NCBI GenBank assembly: GCA_022729635.1
Contig: DZAU01000017.1
Location: forward strand, 1 to 34,955
Direction of reading: 5' to 3'
Origin: Flavobacterium psychrophilum
GTDB lineage: Bacteria; Bacteroidota; Bacteroidia; Flavobacteriales; Flavobacteriaceae
Length of the DNA stretch: 34,955 nt
Part shown: positions 9,779-18,498 of the stretch, one piece after another
Layout of the letters: each line of letters begins with the position of its first letter
How positions within the stretch are numbered: the stretch's first letter is position 1
Program-made: the position numbers and the translations under genes
Notes under the pieces: generated by a model
Databases searched by the model: none
The model's input: the letters and a program-made list of their open reading frames with translations, nothing else
What the model was told of the DNA's origin: nothing

Positions 9779-11338
9779 TTACGGTTGAGAGAACCACATT
9801 TCTACAGTGTGATAGTCTGGTTTATCACCGCCAATAGCTTGAAGGGCAGCATAGTTCCAAACATATTCAGAGTTATATCTTGGACGAACTCTATAAGCAA
9901 TTTTGCCACCATTGTCAACATAAAATGATGGGAATACCATTCCTTCATAAATTGCTGTATCATAATGATGTTTTCTCATATCCGTCCAGGTTTCTAAATA
10001 TCCATAACCAAATAAGGCTACGTATTTTTGAAGTAATATGTGTTTTAATGTTAAAGTGGCAGGTACAATATTAGGATCTGCTAAAAAAGCAGTTTTTTGA
10101 GCAGCAGTAATTAACGATGCTCCAGGAAGCACCGGGCTTACCGTAGTGGGAGCTACAGGCACAGTATATTTATTTACCATATCAATACTAGCAGCTATTG
10201 CTTTTTTGTAAGCATCTAAAGCTAAAGCATTGTCTCCTAATTTGAATGCTGCTTCTGCTTTTATAAATTGTAATTCAGCATAAGTCATAATAGGGAAATC
10301 GACATTATCTCTAAATAAATATCTTCCTGCTAATGTTGAAACTGTATGAGTGGTTCCTCCCCATAAATTAGGAATACGTGTTGCCGCTACCGTTCCAGCA
10401 GAAGTGTTTAGTGGATTACCTCTAAATACACCATCTTGTGAAGGCACTAAAACGGCTTGCATACGTGGATCTATAACTCCTCCAAAAATTGTCCCGTCCA
10501 TTGTTTTTACAATAAAATCGGTTTGACGGAAAAGGGCCATATTATTACGCACAGGTCCAAAGAAATTAGCATCGGAAGTATTTGTTCCGGCAAATTTAAC
10601 ATTGCAATCATCGGAAATACTGGTAAAAGATTGATCTACCCAAGCAATAACTTCGGCTGGATTATATCCTGCTTTGTTACTCAAGTTTTGTGCATTTCTA
10701 GCTAATAAACCATAAGCAAATTTTTTCCATTTGGTTTTGTCTCCACCATAAATTAAATCACCTTTTGCCGTATAGCTTATGTCGTATTTACCATCAGTTC
10801 TATCAATATCGGCAATACCTTCAAGAGCTAAACGTTTAACCTCAGCATAAGCTTCTTCCTGTGTTCCATAGTCAAAAGTTAATCTTGCTGTGAATACTTG
10901 GTCAAATTTTATCAGGTCACTATGGTAATCCGTAGTTGCCTGCCAAGTCCAACCTCTAATTATTTTGCCCATTCCTTCTATGTCGTACCTTTCAGCACTA
11001 TGAGCAGTGGTAATTACATTGGAAAGATTTAAACCAATAGAATAATAAGCCATTTTCCATATTTCTCCTCCAAAATCACTCCCAGCAAAATAGCCATATC
11101 GATCGATAGTATAATTAGAAGTGGAATGAGAAAAATATTGGGTATATTTCCCTAATAATCTTGCATCAAATTGAACTCCTGTTGCCATATAGGCTTGAAT
11201 CTGTGGTAGTAGATAGATGGGTTCAACTTCTGTTGGAAAACTCGGATTGGTATTTACGTCTGCTATTTCGTCACGATTACATGCTGTAATAAACAATGTT
11301 ATAATTGCAACAGCGATAAATTTTGTTATATTTTTCAT
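9779..11338 (-). CDS. SusD/RagB-family outer-membrane lipoprotein (second pair)
   Basis: This 519-aa lipoprotein has a lipobox LFITAC (Cys20), followed by NRDEIADVNTNPSFPTEVEP, a common opening of SusD-like_2 proteins. Helical TPR-like segments such as KKFAYGLLARNAQNLSN and MTYAELQFIKAEAAFKLGD match the family, and the length is usual. It acts as the substrate-capturing lid over the SusC2 channel. It begins 12 nt after the susC2 stop and is followed by the DUF4397 lipoprotein, giving a three-gene operon. It is clearly diverged from the first SusD-like protein, so the two systems probably take different substrates, although both belong to the same subfamily. The ligand is unknown. Confidence 0.92.
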   Translation of the reverse strand: MKNITKFIAVAIITLFITACNRDEIADVNTNPSFPTEVEPIYLLPQIQAYMATGVQFDARLLGKYTQYFSHSTSNYTIDRYGYFAGSDFGGEIWKMAYYSIGLNLSNVITTAHSAERYDIEGMGKIIRGWTWQATTDYHSDLIKFDQVFTARLTFDYGTQEEAYAEVKRLALEGIADIDRTDGKYDISYTAKGDLIYGGDKTKWKKFAYGLLARNAQNLSNKAGYNPAEVIAWVDQSFTSISDDCNVKFAGTNTSDANFFGPVRNNMALFRQTDFIVKTMDGTIFGGVIDPRMQAVLVPSQDGVFRGNPLNTSAGTVAATRIPNLWGGTTHTVSTLAGRYLFRDNVDFPIMTYAELQFIKAEAAFKLGDNALALDAYKKAIAASIDMVNKYTVPVAPTTVSPVLPGASLITAAQKTAFLADPNIVPATLTLKHILLQKYVALFGYGYLETWTDMRKHHYDTAIYEGMVFPSFYVDNGGKIAYRVRPRYNSEYVWNYAALQAIGGDKPDYHTVEMWFSQP

Positions 11339-11350
11339 ATTCTTAATTTA

Positions 11351-14300
11351 TTAAAGTCCAAATTTAAAGCCTAAGTTAACGCCTCTTGGAGTAGAAATTA
11401 CACCATAATCAAATCCTGTACCACCAGCACCACCAGCACTAGCATTCAATCCATTTACTGCGGGATCAGCACCAGTATAATTGGTAATCATAAAAGCATC
11501 TGTTACTGTCAAATACATTGCTATGCTTTGAAATATTTTGGTCTTTTGTAATAGATCAGACGGCAAACGATAGCTTAAAGTGATATCTCTCATACGCAAC
11601 CAATTAATATCTTTTTCTATAAAATCAGACCATACAGTATTTACATTATAATAGTCATTTTGATAGTAAGGGGTTATTTGAATATTATTTTGTGTAGGCG
11701 TTGCTGAATTTTCTAATCCGTCTCTCAAAACGCCATTTAAAACTAGTGGCGTTTCTCTATCTAAAGTTCTTACACTAAGACCTTGCTGCCATAAATATGC
11801 TTCGGTACCATTATACACATCTCCACCTTTACGAATATCTAAAAGAAATGATAATTTAAAGTTTTTAAAGGTAAAGGTGTTTTGAAGACCTATCATAAAA
11901 TCTGGATTTCTATCCCCAACGATTGGGAAAGTGGTATCCATTATCGGTTGACCATTTGTTGGGCTGATTAATATATCTCCATTTGCATTTCTTAAGTTAG
12001 TATAACCTGTGAACGTAGTTAAAGGACCACCAACTCTTGCACCTCCTCTAATGTTACCAAACATCCAAGTATCTGAAGTATAATATTCAGGAAGAGTAGA
12101 TGGCAAACTTAAAAGCTCAGAGTCGGTTTTTGTGAAATTACATAAAATATCCCAGCTAAATTTATCTGTTTTAATTGGTGAAGCGGTAAGCGTAATTTCT
12201 AAACCTTCATTTTGTAAAGACCCGAAGTTATATGCTGTTAGAACAAATCCTGTTCCATAACTTAAACGCATATTATTGATAATAGGATTATCAGTTGTTC
12301 TTCTGTAAACTGCAACATCTAACCCTAATCGGTCTTTAAGAAACCGTAGTTCAGTACCAAACTCCATTGAAGTATTCATCTCTGCTTGGAGGGCAGGATT
12401 TGCTCCTGTTACAGAATATCCAAATCCCCCACCAGTTGTTGGTTTTGGTTCATACGATGGTGCTATTGAATAGGGTTTTGCGTCATTTGCAACTCTCGCC
12501 CAAGAGGCTCTTAGTTTTCCGTAAGACAAAGTTTCTTTCCCTTTTAATGCTCCTAATTCTGTAAATACAAAACTTAATGAAGTAGATGGGTAAAAGAAGG
12601 AGTTGTTTTCTCTTGGTAAAGTAGAGGAAACGTCATTTCTTCCGGTCAAGGTTAGGAATACGGTTTTATCATAATCTAATGTTGCTTCTCCAAAAATACC
12701 ATCAACACGTTTTTTTATAATTCTATCCATTGATCGTTGCGTAAGCGGATCGGTATTGTTGATATTGGTAACATTAGGTTGGTAGAATTTTTCTCCTTTT
12801 GTAGAAAGAATATGGTACTCATCCTCTTTTCTGGCAGTACCAATACGTAATAACGCATTGAATTTACCAAAAGATTTTTTAGCAGTTCCAAACAACAGGT
12901 AGTTTAAATTTTTAGTCTGGTCAGAATATTGTTCGAAATAACCTCCACCAGCTCCAGCTTGTTGTGATTCTGGATGTATGGATCTAAACCCTTGCGTAGA
13001 GTTGGCATCTATTCCTAAACGACCCGTAAAACTTAACCAAGAAATTGGGGTATAAGTTAAAGAGGTGTTACTTATTACACGATTATTTTGGTCGTAAGCA
13101 ATATTTTTATTTACATTAAAGAAAGGATTATCAACTTCGGTATCTGTAGAACCATCTGTTATTTTTTTTCTGGTTCCATCTGAGTTTAAATATATTCTTG
13201 CGTCAATATCTGATGGAAAGGCTAAAAGGTTTAATAAATAACCTCCGGCACCTTTTGAGGTCTTATCTGTTTCTGAATTTATATAAGAAAGAGTAGATTC
13301 AGCTTTTAACTTGTCAGAAATTTTTGCCGTTCCACTTAAAGTAATATTCAATCTGCTATAAGCTGAATTTGGAGTAACCCCTGTTTGATCTATATTTGCC
13401 ATAGACAACCGATAAGTTAATGCCTCGGTACCCGCATCAAAAACCAGCGAATTTGATGTTTTTACTCCTGTTTGAAAAAAGTTCCCTACGTTATCATACA
13501 TTTTCGTACCTGGTGCATATTTTTCACCAAAAAACCTTCTATAGTTATTGTCTGTAATTCCGCTATAACCTCTTTGATATACTTTTTGAGTTTCAGGAAA
13601 ACGGTACACATCGTCCAATCTAACATCGGTAGAGTAGGTAATAGTACCTCTTCCTTTTTTGCCCTTTTTGGTGGTAATCACGATTGCACCATTTCCTGCT
13701 TCAATACCATATAAAGCAGCAGCTTCTGGTCCTTTAAGCACGGTTACTGATTCTATATCGTCAGGGTTAATATCTGCACCACGATTTGTGTAATCAGCTT
13801 GTCTATTTGGTGCATTCGAAATTAATAATCCTTGGTCTAAAGTAGAATTACTAACCGGCAAACCATCTACAATAAATAGAGGTTGGTTGTTTCCGCTCAT
13901 AGAGTTAACACCACGAAGCTGAATTGCCGCAGAAGCTCCCGGAGAACCCGAAGTACTTGTAACAGTTAGTCCGGAAATTCTGCCTTGTAAGGCATTTACA
14001 AAATTTTCTCTTTGTGTATCGACAAGTTCGGTCCCTTTTACACCTTGAGTTGCGTAACCCAAGGACGCCTTTGAACGATTAATACCCAAAGCCCCCGTAA
14101 CGACTACTTCTTTTAAGCTTTGAGCTCCTTCACTCAAAACTACGTTCATTGAGGCAGTGGTAACTTTCACTTCTTTGTTTTCAAAACCAATAAACGAGAA
14201 TACTAAAACATCTCCTTTTTGGGCTTTAATGGCATAAGTGCCATCTCCTCCTGTTGAAGAACCATTTTTAGTTCCTTTTACAAGCACGTTTACTCCCGGC

Positions 14301-14410
14301 AAATAATTGCCATTAGGATCTGAAACTTTACCTTTTACTGTTATCTCTTGCGAATAGCTGGTTAGCAATCCAACAAAAAACAGCAAAAGAATTAAACTCT
14401 TTTTTTTCAT
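11351..14410 (-). CDS. SusC/RagA-family TonB-linked outer-membrane channel (second pair)
   Basis: This 1019-aa TonB-dependent transporter has a signal peptide at 1-20, a carboxypeptidase-regulatory-like domain (about 22-95), a TonB-box-like EVVVTG at 101-106, a plug (LQGRISGLTV, IQLRGVNSMSG, PLFIVDGLPV) and a beta-barrel with terminal aromatic NLGFKFGL. Residues 1-31 are identical to SusC1 in both protein and DNA, but from residue 32 on the two differ at many positions. The gene heads a susC2-susD2-DUF4397 operon. No enzyme genes are near, so this is not a recognisable polysaccharide-utilisation locus. The substrate is unknown. Confidence 0.95.
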   Translation of the reverse strand: MKKKSLILLLFFVGLLTSYSQEITVKGKVSDPNGNYLPGVNVLVKGTKNGSSTGGDGTYAIKAQKGDVLVFSFIGFENKEVKVTTASMNVVLSEGAQSLKEVVVTGALGINRSKASLGYATQGVKGTELVDTQRENFVNALQGRISGLTVTSTSGSPGASAAIQLRGVNSMSGNNQPLFIVDGLPVSNSTLDQGLLISNAPNRQADYTNRGADINPDDIESVTVLKGPEAAALYGIEAGNGAIVITTKKGKKGRGTITYSTDVRLDDVYRFPETQKVYQRGYSGITDNNYRRFFGEKYAPGTKMYDNVGNFFQTGVKTSNSLVFDAGTEALTYRLSMANIDQTGVTPNSAYSRLNITLSGTAKISDKLKAESTLSYINSETDKTSKGAGGYLLNLLAFPSDIDARIYLNSDGTRKKITDGSTDTEVDNPFFNVNKNIAYDQNNRVISNTSLTYTPISWLSFTGRLGIDANSTQGFRSIHPESQQAGAGGGYFEQYSDQTKNLNYLLFGTAKKSFGKFNALLRIGTARKEDEYHILSTKGEKFYQPNVTNINNTDPLTQRSMDRIIKKRVDGIFGEATLDYDKTVFLTLTGRNDVSSTLPRENNSFFYPSTSLSFVFTELGALKGKETLSYGKLRASWARVANDAKPYSIAPSYEPKPTTGGGFGYSVTGANPALQAEMNTSMEFGTELRFLKDRLGLDVAVYRRTTDNPIINNMRLSYGTGFVLTAYNFGSLQNEGLEITLTASPIKTDKFSWDILCNFTKTDSELLSLPSTLPEYYTSDTWMFGNIRGGARVGGPLTTFTGYTNLRNANGDILISPTNGQPIMDTTFPIVGDRNPDFMIGLQNTFTFKNFKLSFLLDIRKGGDVYNGTEAYLWQQGLSVRTLDRETPLVLNGVLRDGLENSATPTQNNIQITPYYQNDYYNVNTVWSDFIEKDINWLRMRDITLSYRLPSDLLQKTKIFQSIAMYLTVTDAFMITNYTGADPAVNGLNASAGGAGGTGFDYGVISTPRGVNLGFKFGL

Positions 14411-14433
14411 TGTGGTTAATTTAATTGATTAGT
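14318..14433. repeat. 116-bp perfect direct repeat, copy 2 (susC2 leader)
   Basis: These bases are identical to 8547-8662, covering 23 bp of 5' untranslated region plus the first 31 codons. Recombination between the copies would delete 5771 bp and leave a susC1 gene under the susC2 promoter. Confidence 0.95.
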
Positions 14434-14437
14434 AGTG

Positions 14438-14467
14438 TAAACTTATGAAAAAATTAACAACAGACAA
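14438..14467 (-). promoter_or_regulatory. Promoter of susC2-susD2-DUF4397
   Basis: On the minus strand TTG (14465-14467), 19 nt, then TAAGTTTA (14438-14445) fits the Bacteroidota promoter with one mismatch in the last base of the -7 box. It sits at the same distance from the start codon as the susC1 promoter, just outside the shared 116-bp leader. Confidence 0.5.
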
Positions 14468-14640
14468 GGGGAATTTAAAAAAATACAACAAAAGACAGGA
14501 AAAATGTTTGTTTTTTTTGTTTTTAGGTTTCTTTTGCCTAAAATAGTCTGTAAAACATAGTCTTTTTCTTTAAATTATTAATTTTTATTTTATGATAAAG
14601 ATTAAAATTGTCAATTAAATTAAAAAAGAAGATGTTTTTT

Positions 14641-16236
14641 TTAAAATATGGAATTGAAAGGCAGTGTTGAAAGCATCATTAAAACGGTGAACACTTTTTC
14701 ATCAATTGGAGTAGAATATAATAAACCTAAAACGGGTAAATTATTATATGTTTTTAGAGTTGTGATTTCTTTACCGTTGATTTCAATGTCTATTTGGTTT
14801 CCGGCCTTACTTTTTTCAACAACAAAAGGGATTTTGTATAATTCTCCTTCTAGAATATAAGGGGTTGATTGTCTGTTTTGATTTGAAGAGGGATTGTTCC
14901 AGATTTCAGGGATGGTGCTTATGGTGGATTCATTTTTTCCATCCCAGCATTGCGAAAAATGTTTTGTAGGCGTCACACTGTCTATTATCTTGACTTTAAA
15001 ACTGCCAATAGTATCCTTTTCACGTATCAAATAGCATATTTTATCAGGATCAACAAATCTAATTGTATTTGATTCGCCATTTAGATAGTTTTCATAAGAT
15101 TTATTCCCGTTGGAATCCCTTGTTACTTCACGTTCTTTCTCTTCTCGGGTTTCCTCGATGAATGGAATTTCACAAAAGTAATGAGCATTTTCGCGGGTAT
15201 CTATAAAACCAAATTTTGTTAAATATCCCATTGCTCTAATTTTGTCAGTTCCCAAACCGGTTAAGGCTGTAAGCGAGGAATTAAATAAATTATCCCCAAA
15301 ATGGTTTACTCTTTTTGTTTTTTGAGTTCTGGTTTTTTGAATTATCCATTCTTGTTTTAATTGAAGTTGTTCTACAACCGAGTCGTTTTTTGTGACGAAG
15401 TTCAGTTTTTTGGCTTCTGCAAAATTTTTATCAACATCCAAAAACAAACAAGCCGGAGTAACTTCTAGTTTCAATTCGTTTTGAGGCGTACTTGAAAAGA
15501 ATTTTTGAACGGCATCATCAAAAGCCTGAAGGAAAGAATCAGTAAGTGCTGGAACTTTGCGCAACAAAATCTGATCGTCAGGCACTGAGCTTCTTTGCAT
15601 TTCGACCATCATCTCATTCGAAAAAATTTCAGAACCATTAGAGCCATCAATGATTAACGCCTTGAATCGCATATAATATGGAGCATAATCAAGACTTTCA
15701 AATGCAGGATAGGAATCAAACACATTCGAAAATAGTTTCTTTTTTTCGTCTGTTATCTGATATGGACCATTGTCATATACTTGGAAAAAAAGATGCCAAC
15801 TACCAGAAATTTTGTTTTTTAATTTTGTTTTAAACTTTCCGGTTTTGAATAAGTGGTCTATCTCAGTCATTTCGAATCGAGGGTTAAGAATAACCGCATT
15901 CCAACGATTGTTTATTGCCGAAAGTATGCTTTGTTTCATTTTTTCGGCTATTGCGCTATCGGTTGGTAAAATAACACGAGAATTGGATGAAGAATTGAAA
16001 CCATTTATTGATGCAGCAATATATGGATAGTAAACATATTCCATTTTTTCAACTCTTATCACTTGTTTTTCTGCAGATTGGGAAAATGCACAATAGGTTA
16101 ATAAGCACAAAAAATATTTGGCAAATGATTTTATGATTCTAATACTGTTTATGCTGGACTTCAACATGTTGACAATCAATTTTAGAGAAAGTTTTGCCTT
16201 CAAATATACATTTTTTAGCAATAACTCTTTCTTCAT
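14641..16236 (-). CDS. Secreted or envelope protein of unknown family
   Basis: I do not recognise this 531-aa protein. From the first ATG (16236) the N-terminus is 23 residues longer than needed. The ATG at 16167 gives a better signal peptide (MLKSSINSIRIIKSFAKYFL then CLLTYCAFSQS), so the mature start is probably near QSAEKQ. The body has no catalytic motif I can name. It includes a Lys/Arg/Glu-rich charged stretch (EETREEKEREVTRD) and several acidic, beta-rich segments (GSFKVKIIDSV, QIDIEINGKEITTLKTY). The C-terminus ends with a hydrophobic segment (VLMMLSTLPFNSIF). It appears monocistronic: the next gene upstream is 55 bp away behind a small hairpin, and the susC2 promoter region lies downstream. 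Confidence 0.75.
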   Translation of the reverse strand: MKKELLLKNVYLKAKLSLKLIVNMLKSSINSIRIIKSFAKYFLCLLTYCAFSQSAEKQVIRVEKMEYVYYPYIAASINGFNSSSNSRVILPTDSAIAEKMKQSILSAINNRWNAVILNPRFEMTEIDHLFKTGKFKTKLKNKISGSWHLFFQVYDNGPYQITDEKKKLFSNVFDSYPAFESLDYAPYYMRFKALIIDGSNGSEIFSNEMMVEMQRSSVPDDQILLRKVPALTDSFLQAFDDAVQKFFSSTPQNELKLEVTPACLFLDVDKNFAEAKKLNFVTKNDSVVEQLQLKQEWIIQKTRTQKTKRVNHFGDNLFNSSLTALTGLGTDKIRAMGYLTKFGFIDTRENAHYFCEIPFIEETREEKEREVTRDSNGNKSYENYLNGESNTIRFVDPDKICYLIREKDTIGSFKVKIIDSVTPTKHFSQCWDGKNESTISTIPEIWNNPSSNQNRQSTPYILEGELYKIPFVVEKSKAGNQIDIEINGKEITTLKTYNNLPVLGLLYSTPIDEKVFTVLMMLSTLPFNSIF

Positions 16237-16271
16237 AGCTAATATTTTGGGAATCTTAGCCGTTTTTTTGC

Positions 16272-16296
16272 CTTGACTATCAATAAGATAGTTAAG
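16272..16296 (-). terminator. Possible weak terminator after the ferredoxin gene
   Basis: A 10-bp hairpin (CTTGACTATC, 5-nt loop, GATAGTTAAG on the plus strand) overlaps the ferredoxin stop codon. It has one mismatch in the minus-strand RNA and no T tract, so termination is doubtful. Confidence 0.3.
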
Positions 16297-16522
16297 TTTC
16301 CTTTACCGAAATGATCTTTACCGGACAGGCTTTTGCCGCCAAATCACATTTTTCGACAATGTTGTGGTCGTAGGATTTTAAAGTAAAAAATCCTTTGGCA
16401 TCTTTGGAGTGAAGCAAGACTGATTTTCCGTCTTTTTTAGACATTTGAAATTGAACCGGCGCCATTTCAACGCAGTAATTGCAGCCAATGCATTTGGCTC
16501 TTTGTAGCGTTACAATAACCAT
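16292..16522 (-). CDS. Small ferredoxin (4Fe-4S type)
   Basis: This 76-aa soluble electron carrier has a cluster motif CIGCNYC (Cys11, 14, 17) and a distal CPV (Cys66), with Cys59 as an extra candidate. This fits a single-cluster ferredoxin in which about 40 residues (KDGKSVLLHSKDAKGF and following) are inserted between the two halves. Its ATG overlaps the stop of the U32 gene by one base (TGATG), so the two are translationally coupled and the ferredoxin is a candidate electron donor for that protein. The partner relation is an inference. Confidence 0.85.
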   Translation of the reverse strand: MVIVTLQRAKCIGCNYCVEMAPVQFQMSKKDGKSVLLHSKDAKGFFTLKSYDHNIVEKCDLAAKACPVKIISVKET

Positions 16523-17754
16523 CAGGCTTCAACAATTTTATATAATTTGTCAGACATTCTGATGCGAAAAGGGATTTTGAAAGTGCAATTATCGCCTTTT
16601 GTAGCTTTATCCGAAACAACATCATTCACATACATTTCCTCGATTATCATTTCTTGAGCGCCTGTATTGTGTCCTGTAATCAGGATTTTATCGCCTTTTT
16701 GAATGTCATAAGCTTCAATTTTGAACTCTCCGATACTGGCTTTTGGGAAAAAATGTGCCGCTTTGCCTACATATATTTTTTTCTGTGTCGCCATCGATCC
16801 CGAAACATCGCTCCATTCTCCCAATTCTTGACCCAGATAATACCCTGACCAAAATCCACGATTGTAAACTGTTGCCAGTGCTTCCATCCAAACCGCAATT
16901 TTTTCTTTCGAAAAAGTCCCTTCGTAATAACTGTCAATGGCTTCGCGATACGTTCTGATTACGGTTGCCACATATTCTGGCGCACGGCCACGACCTTCTA
17001 TTTTTAAAACCGTAATGCCCGAATCGATGACTTGGTCAAGAAAATCGAGCGTGCATAAATCTTTTGGAGACAGTAAATATTCGTTATCCACTTCAATTTC
17101 AAAACCGGTTTCTTGGTCGGTTAAAGTATATTTTTTACGACAATTTTGTTTGCAAGCTCCACGATTTGCAGAGGAATTATCCGAATGTAAACTCAGGTAA
17201 CATTTGCCCGAAACTGCCATACACAAAGCGCCGTGACCAAAAATTTCAATTTCTATTAAATTTCCGTTTGGCCCTTTGATTTGCTCTTTTTCGATTTGCT
17301 CGGTGATTTTTTTTACTTGGCGTAAACTCAATTCGCGACTTAAAACCATCGTATCGGCAAAAAGACTGTAGAATTTAATGGTTTCGATATTAGTGATATT
17401 CAATTGGGTCGAGATATGAACTTCCATCCCAATGGTTCTCGCCATCGCAATCACGGCTTGGTCTGAAGCAATCACAGCAGTAATATTGGCTTCTTTGGCT
17501 TTTGCCAATAATGTTTTTACGATTGACAAGTCGTGATCGTAAATAATCGTATTTAAGGTAAGATAAGTTCTGATTTTTTTAGGTTCGCAACGTTGCGCAA
17601 TCTCAGGAAGATCATCAATAGTAAAATTAATGGAAGCTCTGGCGCGCATATTGAGTTGCTCAACGCCAAAATAAACCGAATCAGCATTATTATCGATTGC
17701 AGCCTGAAGCGATTCAAAATTTCCTGCCGGTGCCATTAACTCTATTTTATTCAT
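16522..17754 (-). CDS. U32-family protein (TrhP/RlhA-like RNA hydroxylation protein)
   Basis: This 410-aa protein belongs to peptidase family U32. The family is labelled collagenase-like, but characterised members such as TrhP (YegQ) and RlhA (YdcP) act in oxygen-independent hydroxylation of tRNA U34 or 23S rRNA. The hallmark N-terminus MNKIELMAPAGNFESLQAAI, the Fe-S-type cysteines (Cys178, Cys185, Cys201, Cys205, with GACKQNCRKKY) and a C-terminal beta-barrel-like segment (KIYVGKAAHFFPK, GDKILITGHNTG) all fit. The length is between those of the short and long family members. A -7-like TACTTTTG (17778-17785, minus) precedes the gene. It is coupled to a ferredoxin gene by a 1-nt overlap. TrhP versus RlhA cannot be decided by eye. 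Confidence 0.85.
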   Translation of the reverse strand: MNKIELMAPAGNFESLQAAIDNNADSVYFGVEQLNMRARASINFTIDDLPEIAQRCEPKKIRTYLTLNTIIYDHDLSIVKTLLAKAKEANITAVIASDQAVIAMARTIGMEVHISTQLNITNIETIKFYSLFADTMVLSRELSLRQVKKITEQIEKEQIKGPNGNLIEIEIFGHGALCMAVSGKCYLSLHSDNSSANRGACKQNCRKKYTLTDQETGFEIEVDNEYLLSPKDLCTLDFLDQVIDSGITVLKIEGRGRAPEYVATVIRTYREAIDSYYEGTFSKEKIAVWMEALATVYNRGFWSGYYLGQELGEWSDVSGSMATQKKIYVGKAAHFFPKASIGEFKIEAYDIQKGDKILITGHNTGAQEMIIEEMYVNDVVSDKATKGDNCTFKIPFRIRMSDKLYKIVEA

Positions 17755-17825
17755 CTCTGTTTTTTGAAATTATTTTGCAAAAGTAGAAAATTTAACCACA
17801 AAGCCCACAAGGATTAAAAACTAAA

Positions 17826-17868
17826 CCGCAGATTCACTGATTTTTAATGATAATCAGCGAATCTACGG
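17826..17868 (-). terminator. Terminator-like palindrome after the bacilliredoxin gene
   Basis: Seventeen-base arms (17826-17842 and 17852-17868) pair fully in the minus-strand RNA with two G-U wobbles and a 9-nt loop, followed by a weak T-rich tail. It lies 57 nt past the bacilliredoxin stop. It also resembles the dispersed extragenic palindromes common in flavobacteria. Confidence 0.55.
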
Positions 17869-17924
17869 TAAATTATAAAGGTGCTTATGCCAAAAAAACT
17901 AGCGTACTTTATGTTTAAATTGGT

Positions 17925-18335
17925 TTAACAAAACTCCTCAAAAGCGTCTTTCAAGTTCTCAGCTATCATTTCGGCTGGACGACCTTCGATGTGGTGACGC
18001 TCTAGCATGTGAACTAATTCGCCATCTTTAAACAAGGCAATACTTGGCGAAGACGGAGGAAAAGGAAACATGTGTTGCCTTGCCGCTTCAACAGCTTCTT
18101 TATCGACACCGGCAAAAACGGTTACTAAATTAGCTGGTTTTTTTGCATGGTTTAAACTCATCGTTACTCCTGGACGTGCGTTTCTGGCAGCACAACCACA
18201 AACAGAATTGACAACCACAAGTGTTGTTCCTGCTGCTTTTATTGCGTTTTCAACCTCTTGGGCTGTGTGTAAATCTTGAAAACCGGCAGTCGTTAATTCG
18301 GCTTGCATTGGTTTTACCATTTCTTCTGGATACAT
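17925..18335 (-). CDS. Bacilliredoxin (BrxA/BrxB, YphP/YqiW family)
   Basis: This 136-aa thioredoxin-like protein has the hallmark CGC active site (Cys46-Gly-Cys48, in NSVCGCAARNARPG). Bacilliredoxins remove bacillithiol from S-bacillithiolated proteins and act as thiol-disulfide isomerases in the cytoplasm. Opening MYPEEMVKPMQAELT, the FAGVDKEAVEAAR and PPSSPSIALFKDGELVHMLERHHIEGR segments, and the length all match the family closely. It is flanked by a terminator-like palindrome downstream. The 59-bp direct repeat begins inside its probable -7 box (TAACTTTG, 18372-18379, minus). No -33 box was found at the right distance. Confidence 0.92.
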   Translation of the reverse strand: MYPEEMVKPMQAELTTAGFQDLHTAQEVENAIKAAGTTLVVVNSVCGCAARNARPGVTMSLNHAKKPANLVTVFAGVDKEAVEAARQHMFPFPPSSPSIALFKDGELVHMLERHHIEGRPAEMIAENLKDAFEEFC

Positions 18336-18376
18336 ATTTTTATATTTAAAGATTAATGTTTTTTAAAGTTACAAAG

Positions 18377-18435
18377 TTACGAAGTTTAAAATCAAGATAT
18401 GAAATTGAAATATAAAGTTTTGTTATAGTTTGATA
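18377..18435. repeat. 59-bp perfect direct repeat, copy 1
   Basis: These bases are identical to 21256-21314 in the same orientation, 2879 bp away. The pair encloses the TonB receptor gene and a decayed ORF. This copy lies upstream of the bacilliredoxin gene and includes part of its promoter region. Confidence 0.95.
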
Positions 18436-18498
18436 AAGAGTATGTCAATCGTACTACCTAATTTTGTTTTACTAACGTTCTATATGAATGAGTTTAAA

